Shown piece by piece: positions 60,103-64,000 of a stretch of DNA of 64,000 nt (position 1 is the first letter of the stretch; each line of letters begins with the position of its first letter). Made by a program: the position numbers and the translations under genes. Source of the stretch: Hirschia sp964351655 (lineage in GTDB: Bacteria > Pseudomonadota > Alphaproteobacteria > Caulobacterales > Hyphomonadaceae). The stretch lies in the NCBI GenBank assembly GCA_964351655.1, contig CAYGPD010000013.1, positions 1-64,000 of the forward strand, given 5' to 3'. The notes below the pieces were generated by a model. It made no database searches and had not been told where the DNA came from. It worked only from the letters and a program-made list of their open reading frames with translations.

Positions 60103-62082
60103 GTGTTTTCGGGATTTCTATCTCATTTTAAAATACACACCAACGAGCCGGAATTAAACCGCGCTCGTTATGATGCAATTAAAATGCAGCTTCCTGTGAA
60201 CTATCTTCTGCTTACTTTTGCAAGCTTGGGAATGTGCATAACGCATATGCACTTAATTCCCGCCTATTTATTGTTCCCTATACCAATACTCTTCTTCTTG
60301 GTTTGTATATTCCGTGCGCCTGCAGCGCTGAATAAAAATACAATTCAACTGACTGACGCTCAGACAGTTCAACGTCTCCAATTATCAGTGAAAATTTCGC
60401 CAATTGTGGGGGTACTGCTATTCGCATGGAATATTATGCTGTTTGAAGTTGGCGACGGCGCTTTGAGAGGGTTGGTTGTTTTCTATTCCGGTATCACCAT
60501 TATTGGCGGTGCGATGACATTATTAGCAGTGCCACAAGCTGCCAAGGCGATGTTACTTTCAAACATTCCTGCAACTGTAATATATCTACTAGTCCAACTT
60601 GATCCTATTTATGCTGTTTCTGCGCTAAACCTGTCTATGGTTGCAGGTGTTTTATATTTAGCTATTCTTAGCCAAGATAAAGGTATGAGCGATATCGTTC
60701 GCCACCAAAAAGCTCTACTTGGTCAGAGTAAACGTCTGGAATTGCTAAACGCCGAAACTCTACGCCTCGCAAACACAGACCCACTTACAAAACTGCCGAA
60801 CAGAAGAAGTTTCTTCCAAACTATTGATGACACCATCGAGGATTATATCGATGACAATGTCGAATTTGTTTTAGCCCTGTTAGATCTTGATGGATTTAAA
60901 CCTGTAAACGATGTTTTTGGACACCCTGCTGGTGATCATCTCCTTGTATCAACAGCAAAGCGTCTGTCCACATGCCTTGGCAGTGATGTCGTACTTGGGC
61001 GATTAGGCGGCGACGAATTTGGAATCTTATTTTTGAAACCTCAGGATGACAAAACCATGCTGAAGATTTCAGAAGATGTATGCAGTATGCTGCGCGCACC
61101 ATTCAAACTTGATGAAGGCACAGCCAATATAGGGGGCACCATAGGTCTTGCCCGCTTCCCACACGCAGGCACTAAGCGTTCTATCCTTTTTGACAGAGCC
61201 GACTATGCATTGTGTTACGCGAAACAAAATGCCAAAGGCGCGCCTGTATTCTTTTCAGAAAAGCACGAAAACAGTATCCGTGATGCGCTCGCCCTTGAGC
61301 AAAAATTGACAGAAGCTGATCTCGAACAAGAATTATATGTTGAGTTTCAACCTATTGTAGACACCCAGCACAATCGCGTGAAAGGTTTTGAAGCACTTGC
61401 ACGTTGGTATAATCCCGTTCTTGGCCAAGTGCCTCCTGATGAGTTTATTAAAACAGCCGAACAAGCTGGCAGTATCCGTGTCCTCACAACAATTCTGCTT
61501 CAATGCGCACTTAAAAGCATGAAGGATTGGCCGGAAGACATATATATGTCGTTTAATCTTTCAGCTATCTTATTGTCTTCAACGGGATGTTTGAGACGAT
61601 TGATAGACATTATCGACGAAGCCGGCATTGCGCCAAATCGGATCGTATTTGAAATAACTGAAACTATGATTATGCAGGATTTCGATCGGGTTGTAGAATC
61701 TCTTCACTACATCCGTGAACAGGGCTTTGCACTCGCGCTTGATGATTTCGGAACAGGATACTCAAGTCTCAGTTATGTCCAAAAACTTCCAATTGATCGA
61801 TTAAAAATTGACCGTTCATTCATCAAAGATATGGCCAAAAACCCAGCCGACCGCAACATTGTGCGCACGATTGCGGACCTTTGTCGCAACCTTGGTCTAG
61901 ATTGTGTGGTTGAAGGTGTTGAAACAGAACGTCAACTGCAGCTAGTCACTGATTTGGATCTACATTTCATTCAAGGATACTATTTCAGTCGCCCACTCTC
62001 ACCAGCCGCAGCTCTCGCTTTTGCGCAAGTTATGAATGACACTCCCGTTCAAAAACAAGTGATTAATCAATCTCGATGGTAA
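60103..62082 (+). CDS. Membrane GGDEF-EAL cyclic-di-GMP enzyme
   Basis: The 659-residue protein has about five to six N-terminal membrane helices (residues 33-190). A GGDEF domain follows (residues about 225-385), with intact RLGGDEFGILF but no RxxD inhibitory site at the usual distance. A complete EAL domain follows (residues about 400-640), with GFEALARW, EITETMIMQD, LDDFGTGYSS, LKIDRSFI and VEGVETERQ. Both cyclase and phosphodiesterase activity are possible. The start is GTG with AGGAGGAC 8 nt upstream. Position next to flagellar genes suggests control of motility (inferred). Confidence 0.95.
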   Translation: MFSGFLSHFKIHTNEPELNRARYDAIKMQLPVNYLLLTFASLGMCITHMHLIPAYLLFPIPILFFLVCIFRAPAALNKNTIQLTDAQTVQRLQLSVKISPIVGVLLFAWNIMLFEVGDGALRGLVVFYSGITIIGGAMTLLAVPQAAKAMLLSNIPATVIYLLVQLDPIYAVSALNLSMVAGVLYLAILSQDKGMSDIVRHQKALLGQSKRLELLNAETLRLANTDPLTKLPNRRSFFQTIDDTIEDYIDDNVEFVLALLDLDGFKPVNDVFGHPAGDHLLVSTAKRLSTCLGSDVVLGRLGGDEFGILFLKPQDDKTMLKISEDVCSMLRAPFKLDEGTANIGGTIGLARFPHAGTKRSILFDRADYALCYAKQNAKGAPVFFSEKHENSIRDALALEQKLTEADLEQELYVEFQPIVDTQHNRVKGFEALARWYNPVLGQVPPDEFIKTAEQAGSIRVLTTILLQCALKSMKDWPEDIYMSFNLSAILLSSTGCLRRLIDIIDEAGIAPNRIVFEITETMIMQDFDRVVESLHYIREQGFALALDDFGTGYSSLSYVQKLPIDRLKIDRSFIKDMAKNPADRNIVRTIADLCRNLGLDCVVEGVETERQLQLVTDLDLHFIQGYYFSRPLSPAAALAFAQVMNDTPVQKQVINQSRW

Positions 62083-62126
62083 GCATCGTCAAATCCGATA
62101 TTACCTAATTTCAAATGTTAAAAATT

Positions 62127-62540
62127 TTAGGCACGGCGCGTTAGAGCAGCTTCATCGAGTTGCGCTTGCTCTCGCATTGCGAATTCTTTATCAATTTTAC
62201 TTTGATACTGTGTCTGCAAACTCTCAAGTTTAGACTTTTCCTGATAAGCTATGACTAGTCGCGCCCGCACGTGAGCGATACCCGCTTCAAGTTCAGCAAT
62301 TTCCATATCAAACCTGCCCTGCTCACCTTTGAGCCTGTACAAATAAGCTGGAACACTCGCCAATAACTGCAAATCCAGATTATCATCAATAGCCATTGCT
62401 TGCTCTGCTTCGCCTTTGGCTTGAGCAGCTGCTTTTGCCATACGCAACCCTTCAATACGAGCTTGAGCCTTTGAAATCTCGACTGCTATTGCATCAATGT
62501 TTCTTTGAGCGAGTTTAATGAGAGTGGGCAATGATTTCAT
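62127..62540 (-). CDS. fliJ: Flagellar export chaperone FliJ-like protein
   Basis: The 137-residue protein is nearly all helix and coiled coil (NIDAIAVEISKAQARIEGLR; YQSKIDKEFAMREQAQLDEA). FliJ is a general flagellar export chaperone and part of the FliH-FliI complex. Sequence similarity in this family is low, so the call rests mainly on the coiled-coil, the length and the position 68 nt downstream of fliI. AT-rich spacing with no obvious terminator lies between them. Confidence 0.75.
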   Translation of the reverse strand: MKSLPTLIKLAQRNIDAIAVEISKAQARIEGLRMAKAAAQAKGEAEQAMAIDDNLDLQLLASVPAYLYRLKGEQGRFDMEIAELEAGIAHVRARLVIAYQEKSKLESLQTQYQSKIDKEFAMREQAQLDEAALTRRA

Positions 62541-62608
62541 AATTCACATTCTGAAGGTGGGAGGCAAATAAGTCGTAAAGGAAATTCAAATTCCACAAAG
62601 AAAAGCGT

Positions 62609-64000
62609 TTAATTACCGCCTAATTGTTTTGCTAGAGATGGTCGATTTGCACTTCGGCGATCTCCACCTTGTGCCGCCAACGTCGCCTCCCCTGCATGCA
62701 CATGAGGATTTGGCGCTTGTTGATTTGTAGCACCAATACCCAACACATTCGCCAACATTGCAAATGTTTCCGCCGGCGGTGTCGTTTCATCAACATGCTG
62801 CGTTAATATTTTTTCTATTTCTGGAGATAATTGCACTGCACGATCAACTTCTGGATCAGCTCCCCTTGCATACGCACCAATCCGCACAAGCTCTTCCATG
62901 TCAGAATATAGAGACATTAATCGTCTAGCTTGTCGCGCAATTTCAGAAGTCTCTGGGGTGTATAAATGGCTTGCGATACGAGAGAGTGATTTCAGGACAT
63001 CTATCGCAGGATAGCGGCCACGTTCCGCAATTTTTCGATCCATTACAATATGACCATCCAAAATTCCCCGTACCGCATCAGCAACGGGTTCATTATGATC
63101 ATCTCCATCGACCAGTACAGTAAACAGCCCAGTAATATGACCTTGGGGTTGACCATTAGGAACTATCTGCCCCGGCCCTGCACGTTCTAAAAGCTTTGGA
63201 AGCTCCGCGAAAACTGATGGCGTATACCCTTTAGTTGTCGGCGGCTCTCCCGCTGCCAAACCGATCTCACGCTGAGCCATTGCAAAACGTGTTACCGAAT
63301 CTAATAGGCACAACACCTTGCAGCCTTGATCGCGGAAATGTTCAGCAACTGCCATTGTCATCCAGGCCGCGCGACGACGACGTGGTGCAGACTCATCAGA
63401 TGTTGCTGAAACCACAACAGATCTCGCTAGACCACCTGGTCCCAATGTGTCTTCCACAAACTCACGCACCTCGCGACCACGTTCACCAATCAACCCGATA
63501 ACGACGACATCAGCTTGTGCATTTCGAGCGAGCATAGACATCAGTGTGGACTTCCCCACACCTGATCCCGCAAACAAACCCATACGCTGACCAATCGCAC
63601 ACGGTGCAAAGCCATCAAGCGCACGAACCCCCAATGACATAGGCTCGGACACGCGCGCACGGGAGTGGGCAGCGGGTGGCAGTGTTTTTATTTGCCTCGA
63701 AATTGTACCTTGAGAAAGTGGTCCCTCACCGTCTACGGGAGCGCCAAAAGCGTCAACAACCCGGCCTAACCAAGAATTTGACACTCGCACAAATGCATCT
63801 TCTGAAGAAAAACATACAGCTGCACCCGGACGTAATCCTTCCACATCATCGCACGCCAGAAAGACAGCGCGCTCGCCCTCAAATCCAACAAGCTCTCCGC
63901 GAGGCCCATCCTTACCGCCAAATCGAGCATATGCACCAAGTCGCAACGCCTCTGCAGGTCCAGTTGCTTCTATCCGCAATCCTTCAACGGCAACAATACG
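62609..64000 (-). CDS. fliI: Flagellar export ATPase FliI, 5' end outside window
   Basis: FliI drives flagellar protein export with FliH and FliJ. The frame remains open to the window edge (RIVAVEG before the first internal TTG), so the N-terminus is missing by a small number of codons. Walker A GLFAGSGVGKSTLMSMLARN, the beta-barrel N-domain, VVIGLIGERGREVREFVEDT and LLDSVTRFAMAQREIGLAAG (Walker B region) are seen, with a C-terminal tail of about 45 residues (QAPNPHVHAGEATLAAQGGD...). About 463 residues are present. Confidence 0.97.
   Translation of the reverse strand, partial: RIVAVEGLRIEATGPAEALRLGAYARFGGKDGPRGELVGFEGERAVFLACDDVEGLRPGAAVCFSSEDAFVRVSNSWLGRVVDAFGAPVDGEGPLSQGTISRQIKTLPPAAHSRARVSEPMSLGVRALDGFAPCAIGQRMGLFAGSGVGKSTLMSMLARNAQADVVVIGLIGERGREVREFVEDTLGPGGLARSVVVSATSDESAPRRRRAAWMTMAVAEHFRDQGCKVLCLLDSVTRFAMAQREIGLAAGEPPTTKGYTPSVFAELPKLLERAGPGQIVPNGQPQGHITGLFTVLVDGDDHNEPVADAVRGILDGHIVMDRKIAERGRYPAIDVLKSLSRIASHLYTPETSEIARQARRLMSLYSDMEELVRIGAYARGADPEVDRAVQLSPEIEKILTQHVDETTPPAETFAMLANVLGIGATNQQAPNPHVHAGEATLAAQGGDRRSANRPSLAKQLGGN

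Noticed and set aside
1..64000. Search for defence systems, prophage, integrases, toxin-antitoxin pairs or secondary-metabolite clusters.
   Set aside because: None of the encoded proteins carries motifs of these classes. The small HTH gene at 8787 pairs with DUF2975, not with a toxin.

Overview
The window is a chromosomal stretch of an alphaproteobacterium. The most likely placement is the Caulobacterales/Maricaulales side, a Hyphomonadaceae-like marine bacterium of moderate G+C. The main reason is the flagellar locus. It reads flgE, sciP, fliF, fliG, fliH (flbE), fliN, flbD, flhA, which is the gene order I know from Caulobacter, and it includes the CtrA-antagonist SciP and the sigma-54 activator FlbD. 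This placement is inferred from protein families and gene order, not from a database search. No prophage, insertion sequence, CRISPR array or known defence locus was recognised.

Positions 1-7000 hold housekeeping genes: the 3' part of carB, greA, an ELM1-family protein, a cation diffusion facilitator, trxB and a LysR regulator. Positions 7110-7560 hold two tandem copies of an apparent small-RNA gene. Each copy has its own promoter, C-rich anti-Shine-Dalgarno segments and a rho-independent terminator. Positions 7569-16986 are a mosaic of small accessory genes: a lipoprotein, a DUF2975/HTH pair, dps with an Irr-type box, a VOC protein, an ECF42-type sigma factor with its YciI partner, a LysE exporter, a thioesterase, a flavodoxin, YjdM, an aminotransferase and two paralogous single-domain response regulators. 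Positions 17170-26368 carry uvrC with a GNAT gene, a lipoprotein S1C protease, a glutaredoxin-MauE fusion, a yellow/MRJP-like protein and pgsA.

Positions 27272-34979 look like a functional cluster: a DeoR regulator, a divergent TonB-dependent receptor, a Tat-exported PhoD phosphatase, a DUF5690 MFS transporter and an exported nucleoside hydrolase. Together they could strip phosphate and base from nucleotides outside the cytoplasm. Half-sites repeated at exactly 10 bp lie between the regulator and the receptor. Positions 35122-42502 hold a CAT-anticodon tRNA, a DUF2959 lipoprotein, an Lrp regulator, a thiolase, a YitT protein, mnmA, a PhyH-family dioxygenase and hypothetical proteins.

Positions 42510-64000 are a flagellar island: flgK-flgL, with divergent fliK-flgD-flgE; then sciP; then fliF-G-H-N-flbD-flhA-flhF-like-flhG-like; then a GGDEF-EAL protein; and on the minus strand fliI-fliJ. 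The flgK/fliK intergenic region carries two divergent sigma-54 promoters with a FlbD-type palindrome between them, which fits control by the FlbD encoded 9 kb away. A CtrA-like box precedes fliF. The fliG reading frame is interrupted by remnants of a Nextera sequencing adapter and ten Ns. That is an assembly artefact, not biology.
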